64,000 nt of DNA, taken from positions 124,001 to 188,000 of the forward strand of contig NZ_JAACFT010000015.1 in the NCBI RefSeq assembly GCF_029051685.1. Direction: 5' to 3'. A program made the position numbers and the translations under genes. How positions within the stretch are numbered: the first letter of the stretch is position 1; every line of letters begins with the position of its first letter. The notes beneath the pieces are model-generated. The model was given only the letters and a program-made list of their open reading frames with translations, had not been told where the DNA came from and did no database searches. The stretch comes from Bradyrhizobium sp. CSA207 (lineage in GTDB: Bacteria; Pseudomonadota; Alphaproteobacteria; Rhizobiales; Xanthobacteraceae). This document shows, one piece after another, positions 16,219-23,788 of the stretch.

Positions 16219-17137
16219 TTCGATCGTCGAGGTTTTTGGCGACACGCCGATCGTTCGCTTGCGCCGGCTGCCGGGCATGCACGGCGTGAACGCGACAATT
16301 TTGGCAAAACTTGAATATTTCAATCCGGCTGCAAGCGTGAAGGATCGCATCGGGGCAGCCATGATCATCGCCATGGAGAAGGCGGGAATCATCAAGCCGG
16401 ATACCGTGCTGATCGAGCCGACCTCGGGCAACACCGGTATCGCGCTGGCCTTCGTGGCCGCCTCGCGCGGCTATCGGCTCAAGCTGGTGATGCCGGAATC
16501 CATGTCGATCGAGCGGCGCAAGATGCTGGCGTTTCTCGGCGCCGAACTGGTGCTGACACCGGCGGCGCAGGGCATGAAGGGCGCGATCGCCGCGGCCGAG
16601 GAGCTCTTGAAGACGACGCCGAATTCGGTGATGCCGCAGCAGTTCAAGAACCTCGCAAATCCCGAAGTGCATCGCCGCACCACCGCCGAGGAGATCTGGA
16701 ACGACACCGACGGCAACATCGATTTCTTCGTCGCCGGCGTCGGCACCGGCGGCACCATCACCGGGGTCGGCCAGGTGCTCAAGCCGCGCAAGGCCTCGTT
16801 GCGGGTGGTGGCGGTCGAGCCGGAGGAAAGCCCCGTGCTCTCGGGCGGTCAGCACACCCCGCACAAGATCCAGGGCATCGGCGCAGGCTTCGTGCCCGAC
16901 ATTCTCGACCGCTCCGTGATCGACGAGATCGTCAAGATCAACTCGACGACGGCGATCGAGACCTCGCGAGCGCTGGCGCGCCACGAAGGTATTCCGGGCG
17001 GCATCTCCTCGGGCGCCGCGATCGCTGCGGCCCTCCAGATCGGCAAGCGGCCGGAAGCTGAGGGAAAAACCATCCTGGCTATAGTGCCGTCCTTCTCCGA
17101 GCGTTATCTTTCGACTGCTCTGTTTGAAGGAATCTAG
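16160..17137 (+). CDS. cysK: Cysteine synthase (O-acetylserine sulfhydrylase)
   Basis: This enzyme uses pyridoxal phosphate to replace the acetyl group of O-acetylserine with sulfide, giving cysteine. The 325-residue product has the cofactor lysine Lys61 in ASVKDRIG, the substrate loop TSGNTGIALAF and the phosphate-binding glycines GVGTGGTITGVG. Length fits CysK rather than cystathionine beta-synthase. GGGAG lies eight bases before the ATG. A Cys-rich upstream ORF overlaps the start. The BrnA-like gene follows after three bases and is probably cotranscribed. Confidence 0.95.
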   Translation: MDASSNTGAAHQPGRGRIYDSIVEVFGDTPIVRLRRLPGMHGVNATILAKLEYFNPAASVKDRIGAAMIIAMEKAGIIKPDTVLIEPTSGNTGIALAFVAASRGYRLKLVMPESMSIERRKMLAFLGAELVLTPAAQGMKGAIAAAEELLKTTPNSVMPQQFKNLANPEVHRRTTAEEIWNDTDGNIDFFVAGVGTGGTITGVGQVLKPRKASLRVVAVEPEESPVLSGGQHTPHKIQGIGAGFVPDILDRSVIDEIVKINSTTAIETSRALARHEGIPGGISSGAAIAAALQIGKRPEAEGKTILAIVPSFSERYLSTALFEGI

Positions 17138-17140
17138 CCC

Positions 17141-17380
17141 ATGGCGGATCAACCGAGGCGGCCGCGGACGTTGGGCGATGCGCGCTCCGAAGCCGAGGCA
17201 GCGTTCAAGAAGGTGACGGCCAAGGTCGCCGAGGCGCCAGTGAAGAAGACTGTCGTACCCGGCGTCAAGGAGCAGGTCAGCTTGCGGATCGACCAGGACG
17301 TGCTGGAGCATTTCCAGGCGGGCGGGCCCGGCTGGCAGGACCGCATCAATGACGCGCTGCGCAAGGCGGCGGGGAAGTAG
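17141..17380 (+). CDS. BrnA antitoxin-like protein without a toxin partner
   Basis: The 79-residue product has a lysine-rich N-terminal half. Its C-terminal segment VSLRIDQDVLEHFQAGGPGW, followed by QDRINDALRKA, resembles the ribbon-helix-helix DNA-binding part of BrnA antitoxins. BrnA normally follows the toxin gene brnT; here the gene follows cysK by three bases and no BrnT-like ORF is present. It may be an orphan regulator rather than an antitoxin. The family call is by motif only. Confidence 0.65.
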   Translation: MADQPRRPRTLGDARSEAEAAFKKVTAKVAEAPVKKTVVPGVKEQVSLRIDQDVLEHFQAGGPGWQDRINDALRKAAGK

Positions 17381-17401
17381 GCGCTTCCGGCACATACGGT
17401 C

Positions 17402-17505
17402 CTCATCCTGGAGTTACCGCGGAGCGGTCGTCTTGAAGGATGGCCGCGGGACAGAGCCGGGCCCTGATGGTTCGAGACGGCGCTGACGCGCCTCCTCACC
17501 ATGAG
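17402..17505. repeat. CTCATCCTG-type palindromic repeat, copy 2
   Basis: This is a diverged copy of the element at 8746-8851. It starts CTCATCCTGGAGTTACCGC, has the inner arms TCTTGAAGGATGG and CTGATGGTTCGAGACGGCGC, and ends GCGCCTCCTCACCATGAG. It lies between the convergent BrnA-like and caspase-fold genes. Confidence 0.75.
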
Positions 17506-17513
17506 GGGAAGAC

Positions 17514-17548
17514 GAAAAAGCCCGGCTTTGAGCCGGGCTTTGGTTTTT
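17514..17548. terminator. Bidirectional rho-independent terminator
   Basis: AAGCCCGGCT (17518-17527) and AGCCGGGCTT (17531-17540) form a perfect ten-pair stem with loop TTG. A-rich sequence lies before it and T-rich sequence after it, so it works on both strands. It ends the cysK/BrnA-like transcript and the caspase-fold gene transcript. Confidence 0.85.
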
Positions 17549-17565
17549 GGATCGGGCTCCGCGGT

Positions 17566-19002
17566 TTACCGGCGGAACATGCCGCCCATCATGCCGCCAA
17601 CGACGCCACCGACGAAGGCCGCACCGGCGGCATCGCCGCCACCGTTGCTGCGGGGGGCAGGAGCCGGCGCGCTGCCGGCTGCGGGGGCACTGCTGGCACG
17701 CCGGGCCGCCTTCTGGCTGTTATCGCTCGCGGTCGGCGTGCCGGCCACGATCTCCGCGAGCAGGGCCTTGTGTTGGAGCTTGTTGAGGTACCCTGACGAC
17801 GGATACCCGCGTGCTGCCTGCCAGCGCTTGAGCACCGAGCGCGTCTCATCGCTGAAGACACCGGTCAGCTTGGTGTCGAAGCCGAGCCCGGTGAGACGGC
17901 GCTGCACATCGCGACGCTGGTTCTTGTCCAGCCCCATCTGGTCTTCGGTGAGCTGGCTGGCCTCGTCGGTAAAGGTCGCGGGATCGATGCCGGCATTGAG
18001 CGCTCGGGTCGTGGTCGACGGGCCGCTCTTGATCGCCGCGAGCCGTGCCAGCGCCAGCGCCTTGAACTGACCGTTCGGATAGGCGGAGAGATAGGCGTTA
18101 AGCTCTTCCGGCTTGTTGGATTCCTTCACGGAGCGCCAGTATTCGAGCTCGACACCGTCCGAGCTGCCGCCGGTGGCAGCCGCCGGCACGCTGCCAGCCG
18201 CCGTCGGCGACGCGTTGGCCACCTGCGTCGTTGGCGCCTGGTTGAGGTAGACCGCGCCGATCAGGTTGGTGTGACCCCAGGGCAGCTGGCCCTTGTGGGT
18301 CTCCTCGTTGACCTGGGCACGCACCTGGGTCATCGCCTGCTGGATCTCGACGCCGGGCTTGGTGATGTTGTCGATCAGCGCGCGGGTGAACGGGCTGTTG
18401 TTGCCTTCCTGGCCGTCGAGCGCGGTCTGTCCCGGGCCGGTGGCGAACGCGATCAGCGTGCCTTCGCCGGACTTCATTTCGGCAAGGCCGCTCTGCACGT
18501 TGACGCTGCGGGTTGCGGAGTTCGACTTGATCTTCGCGGCAAACGGATTGTCGCGGCAGGCGTCGAGGAAGACGAGCTTGACCTTGGCATCGCCCATGGT
18601 TTGATCGAGGGTCAGGTCGATGTTGATGGCGGCACCGAGCTTGACGTCCATCTCCGATTTGATGTCGGCGTCGACCGGCAGCAGATAGTTGGAGCCGCCG
18701 ACGGCAATGCCGTGACCGGCATAGTAGAACACGGCGACATCGGAGCCCTGCGCCTTGCGGCCGAAATCAAGCAGCTTCTCCGTCATCTGGTCGCGCGACA
18801 GGTTCGAACCTTCAATCACCTCGAAGCCGACATTGCGCAGCGTGGCCGCCATCGCCTTGGCGTCGATCGGCGGGTTCGGCAATTGTGCGACGTTCTTGTA
18901 GGCGCCATTGCCGACCACGAAAGCGACGCGGCGATCAGCCTTCGCGGCGCTGACCGACAGCGCCATGCACATCAGCGAGGCGAGCAGGGTGAGAGTGCGC
19001 AT
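17566..19002 (-). CDS. Secreted caspase-fold (orthocaspase-like) protein with a peptidoglycan-binding-type domain
   Basis: The 478-residue product has a signal peptide (cleavage near residue 22) and a peptidase C14 domain at about 24-250. Catalytic His97 lies in YYAGHG and Cys149 in LDACRDNP, so both are intact. A low-complexity linker follows, then a peptidoglycan-binding-1-like segment (about 345-415: RRDVQRRLTGLGFDTKLTGV, then TRSVLKRWQ), and a glycine/methionine-rich tail GGVVGGMMGGMFRR. The fold suggests a cysteine peptidase acting on Arg/Lys sites in the periplasm. A CRP/FNR-type palindrome lies about 150 bases upstream. A terminator follows the gene. Confidence 0.9.
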   Translation of the reverse strand: MRTLTLLASLMCMALSVSAAKADRRVAFVVGNGAYKNVAQLPNPPIDAKAMAATLRNVGFEVIEGSNLSRDQMTEKLLDFGRKAQGSDVAVFYYAGHGIAVGGSNYLLPVDADIKSEMDVKLGAAINIDLTLDQTMGDAKVKLVFLDACRDNPFAAKIKSNSATRSVNVQSGLAEMKSGEGTLIAFATGPGQTALDGQEGNNSPFTRALIDNITKPGVEIQQAMTQVRAQVNEETHKGQLPWGHTNLIGAVYLNQAPTTQVANASPTAAGSVPAAATGGSSDGVELEYWRSVKESNKPEELNAYLSAYPNGQFKALALARLAAIKSGPSTTTRALNAGIDPATFTDEASQLTEDQMGLDKNQRRDVQRRLTGLGFDTKLTGVFSDETRSVLKRWQAARGYPSSGYLNKLQHKALLAEIVAGTPTASDNSQKAARRASSAPAAGSAPAPAPRSNGGGDAAGAAFVGGVVGGMMGGMFRR

Positions 19003-19147
19003 CTGAAATCCCCATCAGAATCGAATTGCAGTCAGCAACAAATTGGCAGCGAACTTACACAAATTGCCCGGCTTCGCGCCAGCAAAACGACCAGTCGCCC
19101 AACTCACTGCATTGCGGCCGAATGTGCACGATGGAATGCCCCTCCAA

Positions 19148-19163
19148 CGTGATCCAAATCACG
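19148..19163. promoter_or_regulatory. CRP/FNR-type palindrome
   Basis: CGTGATCCAAATCACG has perfect six-base arms and contains GTGA-N6-TCAC, the core recognised by CRP/FNR-family regulators (the FixK group in rhizobia prefers TTGAT-N4-ATCAA). It lies about 150 bases upstream of the caspase-fold gene and 40 bases beyond the end of the DMT transporter gene, so the caspase-fold gene is the likely target. Confidence 0.5.
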
Positions 19164-19202
19164 CTCGACCATATGTTTTGTCGCGCGAGACAGCGCGCGG
19201 GT

Positions 19203-20078
19203 TCACTGCGCGCGGGCAGGAACCGGGGCGGCCGGCTTCAGATTCAGGAGATTGCCGAACAGGATCAGTGCCGCACCGAGCACGGTCCAGGCGTCGAGCC
19301 GCTCGGAATACAGCAGCCAGCCGGCGGTCGCGGTGAGGGGAACCCGCAGGAAGTCCATGGGAACCACCACCGTCGCGTCCGCATAGCGCATCGCGCTGGC
19401 GAGGCAATAATGTGCGAACGTGCCGCAGACCGAGATCACCATGACCCAACCCCAGACATGGGCGGGCGGCCAGGCCCAGACATAGAGCGTCGGCAGGAAG
19501 CCTGCGACCGACTGCACGACCAGCATCCAGAACAGGACCGCCAGCGCACTCTCGGTACGGGTGAGCGACTTGACCAGCGCCATGGACACGCCGAAGCCGA
19601 CGGCTGCGCCGAGCGCGATCAACTGGCCCTGATTGATCTCGCCGGTCGCGGGCCGCACGATGACGATCACACCGACGAGGCCGAGCACGATCGCGGCGAT
19701 CTTCCACGATGTCATGCGCTCGGATAGGAAGCTGGCGGCGAGGATCGCGGTCCAGATCGGCATGGTGAATTCGATCGCCACCACCTGGCCGATCGGGATC
19801 AGCGTCAGCGCGACGAACCAGCCGAGCTGCGAGACGTAGTGGATCAGATTGCGCGCGATGTGCTGAGGCAGGCGCGTCGTCTTGAGCGTGCCGAAGCCGC
19901 CGGCGCGCCGGATCATCGGATAAAGCATGCAGAGGCCGAGCAGCGAGCGCACTTCCATCACCTGGAAGACGTTCATCTCGCGAACAGCCTCGCGTCCCGC
20001 GACCGCCATCACCAGCGTCAGCGACAGCCATCCGGCCATCCACAGTGCGGCCATCGTTTTGGACGGTGTCGTGGTCAT
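19203..20078 (-). CDS. DMT-family (EamA) membrane transporter
   Basis: This is a predicted small-molecule exporter of the drug/metabolite transporter superfamily. The 291-residue product has about ten hydrophobic segments in two EamA repeats. The first includes MEVRSLLGLCMLYPM and AIEFTMPIWTAILAA; the second includes LASAMRYADATVVVPMDFLR and LTATAGWLLYSE. The longer upstream frame adds a basic, non-membrane extension without family likeness, so the ATG at 20078 is used. The substrate is unknown. It diverges from ridA. Confidence 0.88.
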   Translation of the reverse strand: MTTTPSKTMAALWMAGWLSLTLVMAVAGREAVREMNVFQVMEVRSLLGLCMLYPMIRRAGGFGTLKTTRLPQHIARNLIHYVSQLGWFVALTLIPIGQVVAIEFTMPIWTAILAASFLSERMTSWKIAAIVLGLVGVIVIVRPATGEINQGQLIALGAAVGFGVSMALVKSLTRTESALAVLFWMLVVQSVAGFLPTLYVWAWPPAHVWGWVMVISVCGTFAHYCLASAMRYADATVVVPMDFLRVPLTATAGWLLYSERLDAWTVLGAALILFGNLLNLKPAAPVPARAQ

Positions 20079-20227
20079 TGCAGCGGGATGCGGTGGTGAA
20101 ATCTGAAGGGACGGCGGGTATCGGCGACATCGCTGCCGTTTGCAACGGCCAAATCTGCCGGTGCAGCGATGCACGGTGGCGTGCTAAGGCTTCGACGAAC
20201 AACGAGAAAAACGGGAGGACTTTGCTC

Positions 20228-20626
20228 ATGCGCATCCTGCAGCCGGCCGAATGGTCGAAACCGCGCGGCTTTTCCCATGGTGTGGTGGTGGAGGGGGCGG
20301 GCCGATGGGTGGTGCTGGCCGGACAGACCGGCGGCGACGAGACCGGAAGTTACGCGCCTGATATGGCCGCGCAGGTCGCAACCGCGCTGAAGCGGATCAT
20401 GAAGCTGCTGGCAGAGGCGGGCGCCGGCCCCGAGCATATCGTCCGCCTGACCTGGTACCTGACCAGCCGCGGCGAATATGAGGCCGCAGGCGCCGGCATC
20501 CGCGCAGCCTGGAAGGAAACGCTCGGGCGCAATTTCCCGCCCTCGACGCTGCTCTATGTCGGCGGGCTGGTGGACGAGCGGGCCAAGGTCGAGATCGAGG
20601 TGACGGCGTTCATTCCGAGCGCATAA
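20228..20626 (+). CDS. RidA/YjgF-family protein
   Basis: RidA proteins hydrolyse reactive enamine/imine intermediates released by pyridoxal-phosphate enzymes, but some family members do other work. The 132-residue product has the fold pattern RWVVLAGQTGGDETG, a long helix AAQVATALKRIMKLLAEAGA and the late segment PPSTLLYVGGLVDERAKVEI. Its last acidic residue region matches the family. A strong GGGAGGA ribosome site precedes the ATG at 20228, which rules out the longer upstream frame. Whether the conserved catalytic arginine is present was not certain; the subfamily is unassigned. Confidence 0.85.
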   Translation: MRILQPAEWSKPRGFSHGVVVEGAGRWVVLAGQTGGDETGSYAPDMAAQVATALKRIMKLLAEAGAGPEHIVRLTWYLTSRGEYEAAGAGIRAAWKETLGRNFPPSTLLYVGGLVDERAKVEIEVTAFIPSA

Positions 20627-20657
20627 AAAATCGATCCGGCGAAGTCGCCGGATCGAT
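20624..20657 (-). terminator. Rho-independent terminator for the minus-strand secreted-protein genes
   Basis: ATCGATCCGGCGA (20630-20642) and TCGCCGGATCGAT (20645-20657) form a perfect thirteen-pair stem with a two-base loop. On the minus strand a run of six T follows. It ends the transcript of the two secreted-protein genes and abuts the ridA stop codon. Confidence 0.88.
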
Positions 20658-20677
20658 CATCGTATCACCGTGCTGGC

Positions 20678-21223
20678 TTACTTCGACAGCGCGATGTTGG
20701 CGCCACGGAATTGGCTGTCGGCGCGCATCGTGACGGTCTGCTTGTTGCCGCTCGTCTTCAGCGCGAGGTTGGCGTTGAAGCCCGCGGCGGAGACGGCCAC
20801 CTCGAAATTTCCACCGCCGCCGCGGCCCAGAAGCGAGCCGCTGATATTGCGGCTGGCTTCGCTCCAGCTCCCGCTGATGGCGCCGCCTTCGGCCCGGACG
20901 CTGGCCGCGAGATTGAACTTGTAGGCGTCGCTGGCGCAGGTCAGCGACATCTCCATGGTCGGCCCGATCGGCGCGTATTTGGCCCGGCAGCGGATGCGCT
21001 CGGTGGAGCCGTCCTCCATGATGACGGTGCCGCCGCCGCTCCAGCTTCCCGCCATGGGTGCGAAGGGGCCGGACTGGGCGCTGGCTTCGGTGTTCGCGAA
21101 CGCTGCCGCAAACAAAACGGCGGTCGCCGTCAGCAGCCGCCGGTTTAGAGCACTGGTCCCGAATTGCTTATTGGCGCGATGCTTCCCACCGCCCGCTGCA
21201 CGGTATGCCTGCAGATGCTCCAT
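20678..21223 (-). CDS. Secreted protein of unknown function
   Basis: The product carries a late hydrophobic signal segment (LLTATAVLFAAAFANTEASA) and a mature domain of about 130 residues. That domain starts with FAPMAGSWSGGGTVIMEDGS and has two cysteines (RIRCRAKY and LTCASD) and many small beta-strand-like segments. No ideal start codon is evident; the ATG at 21223 is used. With this start the gene overlaps the end of the upstream secreted-protein gene by 56 bases. A start nearer the signal segment would need a rarer codon. I know similar proteins in this genus only as hypothetical. Confidence 0.65.
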   Translation of the reverse strand: MEHLQAYRAAGGGKHRANKQFGTSALNRRLLTATAVLFAAAFANTEASAQSGPFAPMAGSWSGGGTVIMEDGSTERIRCRAKYAPIGPTMEMSLTCASDAYKFNLAASVRAEGGAISGSWSEASRNISGSLLGRGGGGNFEVAVSAAGFNANLALKTSGNKQTVTMRADSQFRGANIALSK

Positions 21224-21518
21224 TCCACTTCCCCGATCCGGCGTTGCCGCTGAGTTGACCGTTGGCATATGCACCATTGATCGAAACTTTCACAAGACCC
21301 TCCCGGCCGATGGTGCCGGAAACGTTAGCGCCGGGCGCGGTGATTTTTCCGTCGGCAACGGTCAGCATGGAGCTTGCGGTGGGCTCGCAGGAGCCGCTCT
21401 TGGTGACGATGGTGACCTGCCAGTTGCCGTCATAGGGGGTCTGGGCGAAGGCAGGAGCGGCGAGGGTGCCGGCGAAAACTGAAGCGGCACAGAACACCGC
21501 AATGCGATCAAAACGCAT
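21168..21518 (-). CDS. Small secreted protein of unknown function
   Basis: The 116-residue product has a signal peptide (MRFDRIAVFCAASVFAGTLA, cleavage near APAFA). The mature part of about 90 residues starts YDGNWQVTIVTKSGSC and ends in GIPCSGRWEASRQ; two cysteines could form a disulfide. AAGGACGG lies before the ATG at 21518, so this start is preferred to one 36 bases upstream. Its mature fold resembles the downstream secreted protein in being small, glycine-rich and beta-rich, and the two genes overlap, so they are likely one operon. Function unknown. Confidence 0.75.
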   Translation of the reverse strand: MRFDRIAVFCAASVFAGTLAAPAFAQTPYDGNWQVTIVTKSGSCEPTASSMLTVADGKITAPGANVSGTIGREGLVKVSINGAYANGQLSGNAGSGKWNGASAGIPCSGRWEASRQ

Positions 21519-21691
21519 AAATTCCGTCCTTGAATATGGCTGAGATGCTGTCACTTATTCGGACGAAATGTGACGGAAATTTGTTGCAATGCCAAATGGA
21601 AAATTGTTCCTGTGAAAACAATGGTTTATTTGCATTTCCGGCTCCGGTTTTTCGAAGCGGAATCAATGCGACTTCACGTTAAGGGTAAATG

Positions 21692-22279
21692 TCAGGAGAG
21701 ACTCGGAGCCGAGGTCGCGAACTGCTCGTCCTGGGGCTTGGCCGGCAATGCCTTGTGGACCTTGGCGTAGTCGATGACGTCGGCGAGCAATTTGAGCCCG
21801 AGCGGCGCGAGTGCGCGCTCCCACAGCTCCCGTGCCGTCTCGCCATTCTTGACGAAGCACCAGTCCTGAGCGGCGATGGCGCCGGCGTCCATGCGGTCGG
21901 CGAGATGGTAGATCGTGCCACCGGCGATCGGATCGCCTACCTTGATGGTCCATTCGACCGCAGCCTTGCCGCGGTGGCGCGGCAGCAGCGAAGGGTGATA
22001 GCCGATCCCGCCGAGCTTCGTTGCGGCGAGCGCGTCCTTGCCGATCCGCGCGTGGCTGTGCGCCGTGATAATCAGGTCGGTGTCGGGCGCGATCTCGGAG
22101 GCGACGACCAGCTTCGGATTGGCCTGCACCACCGCCTCGATGCCGGCGGCCCTCGCGGTCGCGGCGAGGCGATCCTCGGCATCGGCGACCACGATCCGCA
22201 CGATTGATACGCTATGCTCCCGGAGCATGTTCAGGGTGGTCACACCGAAATGGCGGGAGCCGACAAGTGTAATGCGCAT
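21692..22279 (-). CDS. Formyltransferase-fold protein, FDH hydrolase-like
   Basis: The 195-residue product has a Rossmann-type formyltransferase domain with the segment GYHPSLLPRHRG and MDAGAI. In methionyl-tRNA and GAR formyltransferases the catalytic set is Asn-x-His...Asp. Here His95 and Asp131 are present, but Gly93 replaces the asparagine. The hydrolase domain of 10-formyltetrahydrofolate dehydrogenase also has YHPSLLPRHRG and lacks that asparagine, so this protein is closer to that group. It has no C-terminal tRNA-binding domain. It may act on 10-formyl-THF or transfer formyl to a sugar-amine; the substrate is unknown. Confidence 0.8.
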   Translation of the reverse strand: MRITLVGSRHFGVTTLNMLREHSVSIVRIVVADAEDRLAATARAAGIEAVVQANPKLVVASEIAPDTDLIITAHSHARIGKDALAATKLGGIGYHPSLLPRHRGKAAVEWTIKVGDPIAGGTIYHLADRMDAGAIAAQDWCFVKNGETARELWERALAPLGLKLLADVIDYAKVHKALPAKPQDEQFATSAPSLS

Positions 22280-22480
22280 GGGTGTCCGATCCGTTTCGCA
22301 GCTGCGTCATCCCCCGATAACACGTCCGGACGTCCTGTCACCATCCGCGCGGCATTTGCGCCGGTTATCAACAATGCGCTGAGCGCCGCGCATCACGAAA
22401 TCACCTGGCGGTAACACGTTCTCAACCAGTCCGGCGTATCGACGAATCCGTCGCGGATTTGTATTGCGTACCGCGACACC

Positions 22481-22520
22481 GAAATGTCCCGCCGGCGCGG
22501 CTGCGCCGCGCGGGCATTTC
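22481..22520. repeat. Long imperfect palindrome before a small gene
   Basis: GAAATGTCCCGC at the left and GCGCGGGCATTTC at the right are near-complements around a GC-rich core, giving a strong hairpin. It lies 16 bases upstream of the small gene at 22537, within its probable untranslated leader. It could affect that gene's expression or be another dispersed palindrome. Confidence 0.5.
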
Positions 22521-22536
22521 TGCCGGGACCGATTTC

Positions 22537-22770
22537 ATGCCGAGCGCGATTGAGCAGATCGTCGACACCTTTGTGCGACTGAAGAACCGGCGTGGCCTCG
22601 ACGAGCTGATGATGCACAGGCAGCGGCTGGCGGTCGATCTGAAGAGCAGGTCCGGATTTGATTTCAGTCTGCCGATCGGCAAGATCGATGAGGAGATCGC
22701 GATCATCGAAGCCGGCCTCAGCCGGCTCAAGGCGGATTCCGCCGGTCTCGGCGCGACGAGACCCGTCTGA
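22537..22770 (+). CDS. Small conserved-type protein of unknown function
   Basis: The 77-residue product starts MPSAIEQIVDTFVRLKNRRG and is largely helical and charged. It contains LDELMMHRQRLAVDLKSRSG and a C-terminal helix IDEEIAIIEAGLSRLKAD. It has no signal or membrane segment. A start 78 bases upstream is in frame but would run through the palindrome; GGGA ahead of the ATG supports 22537. I recall related hypothetical proteins in Bradyrhizobium genomes but no function. Confidence 0.6.
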   Translation: MPSAIEQIVDTFVRLKNRRGLDELMMHRQRLAVDLKSRSGFDFSLPIGKIDEEIAIIEAGLSRLKADSAGLGATRPV

Positions 22771-22775
22771 AGCAA

Positions 22776-23078
22776 TCAGTCGCGCCGGCCGCCGTCGATC
22801 ACCGTGAACAGCGGCCGCGCCGGGGTTGGCTCGACCAGAAGCTCGTCCACCAGCGCAGTGGCTGCATCGACGTATTTGCGCGTCGGCTTGTCCAGCGGAC
22901 GCCTGGCCTCGTCGTCGAGGGCGATTTTTGCCGCCTCGACCAGCTTGCGCATCCGCGCCGCATGGTCGTCGCCTGCGGTCAGCGTTGCGCGCGCCAGTGA
23001 GCGCAGCACAAATAGCTCGCCCTCGAGGCGGAGCAGACGGTCGTTGAGCCTGGTGAGGACGGCGTTGAGATCGGCCAT
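22776..23078 (-). CDS. Small helical protein of unknown function
   Basis: The 100-residue product starts MADLNAVLTRLNDRLLRLEG and is predicted to be almost wholly helical with a coiled-coil-like N-terminal half. It ends LFTVIDGGRRD. No signal, membrane or metal-binding pattern is seen. The longer upstream frame is basic and unlike a protein start, so the ATG at 23078 is used. The gene ends five bases from the end of the convergent small gene. Confidence 0.6.
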   Translation of the reverse strand: MADLNAVLTRLNDRLLRLEGELFVLRSLARATLTAGDDHAARMRKLVEAAKIALDDEARRPLDKPTRKYVDAATALVDELLVEPTPARPLFTVIDGGRRD

Positions 23079-23253
23079 GGCGGTTGTTCGGTGCGGAGGA
23101 TCTATCTGATCTAGCGGTGATCGGTGAACGGAGTCCCAACGGCATTGGCGCAATTGGCCCGATTCTCCTGTCCACCTCGCGCCTCTCGCACGCGCGGCGT
23201 GCTCGCAACGACGGAGTATGTTTTGCGCGATGGATGACCGTGTCGGGGCTCGC

Positions 23254-23481
23254 CTACCACCCCACGCCGGCCCAGCGCCTTCCGAACACCGGCGGCTTGG
23301 TCTTCACCGCTTGCCAGCCGAAGAAATGATGCTTGCCGGACCAGCTGTGTACCACGCCGCTGCAGACGCTGCATTTGAAGCTGCCGGCGTGCGGCTCGGT
23401 GTGCTCCTCGCGGGTCGCGCTGTAGCTCATGCTGCAGCCGGGGCAGGTGAATTCTTCGATTGTCCAGATGGTGTTGGCCAT
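23254..23481 (-). CDS. Small zinc-ribbon protein of unknown function
   Basis: The 75-residue product has CPGC near residue 13 and CSVC near residue 37, an arrangement fit for one zinc ribbon, followed by an aromatic- and histidine-rich stretch GKHHFFGWQ. Related short proteins that I know from this genus are unnamed. It stands alone on the minus strand, with a 175-base gap downstream. Confidence 0.7.
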   Translation of the reverse strand: MANTIWTIEEFTCPGCSMSYSATREEHTEPHAGSFKCSVCSGVVHSWSGKHHFFGWQAVKTKPPVFGRRWAGVGW

Positions 23482-23788
23482 TGCACCGAGATTGTTTTTG
23501 TGACGTCGAGATAAGCGTAGATGCGAGGCTTTGCAGCGGCGTAAACCGGTCGGCCGAAATCCGGTTAATGGCCGTTAGGCAAACCCGGTCGGCTACGGCC
23601 TCCATCTTTCAGGGCGCAATGAAGCGCCGGCCGGTCCAAATCGTGCCGCCGGTGGGCGTGAACGACCACGTCCAGGGCGGTGTGCACGCCCGCCGGGTCA
23701 CCCGGTCGCCTTGACGTCGGATGCATTGCTGGCAATAACGCTGGACCGCGCAAGCGCCGGACGTCGCGTCGATGCCGCAAGGAAAGTC
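23482..23788. other. Intergenic region with no clear gene
   Basis: This 307-base gap lies between the divergent zinc-ribbon and AI-2E genes. It contains only short frames of the wrong composition. A 31-codon ORF from ATG at 23620 ends at 23714, but it has no ribosome site and an Arg/Val/Pro-rich, non-descript sequence, so it is not called. The two genes' promoters must lie here; none stands out. Confidence 0.5.

Noticed and set aside
22422..22775. 117-codon minus-strand frame
   Set aside because: It is the shadow of the small plus-strand gene at 22537-22770, which has a better start and composition.
23620..23714. 31-codon plus-strand ORF before the AI-2E gene
   Set aside because: It has no ribosome site, no composition bias and no downstream terminator, so it is not treated as a leader peptide.
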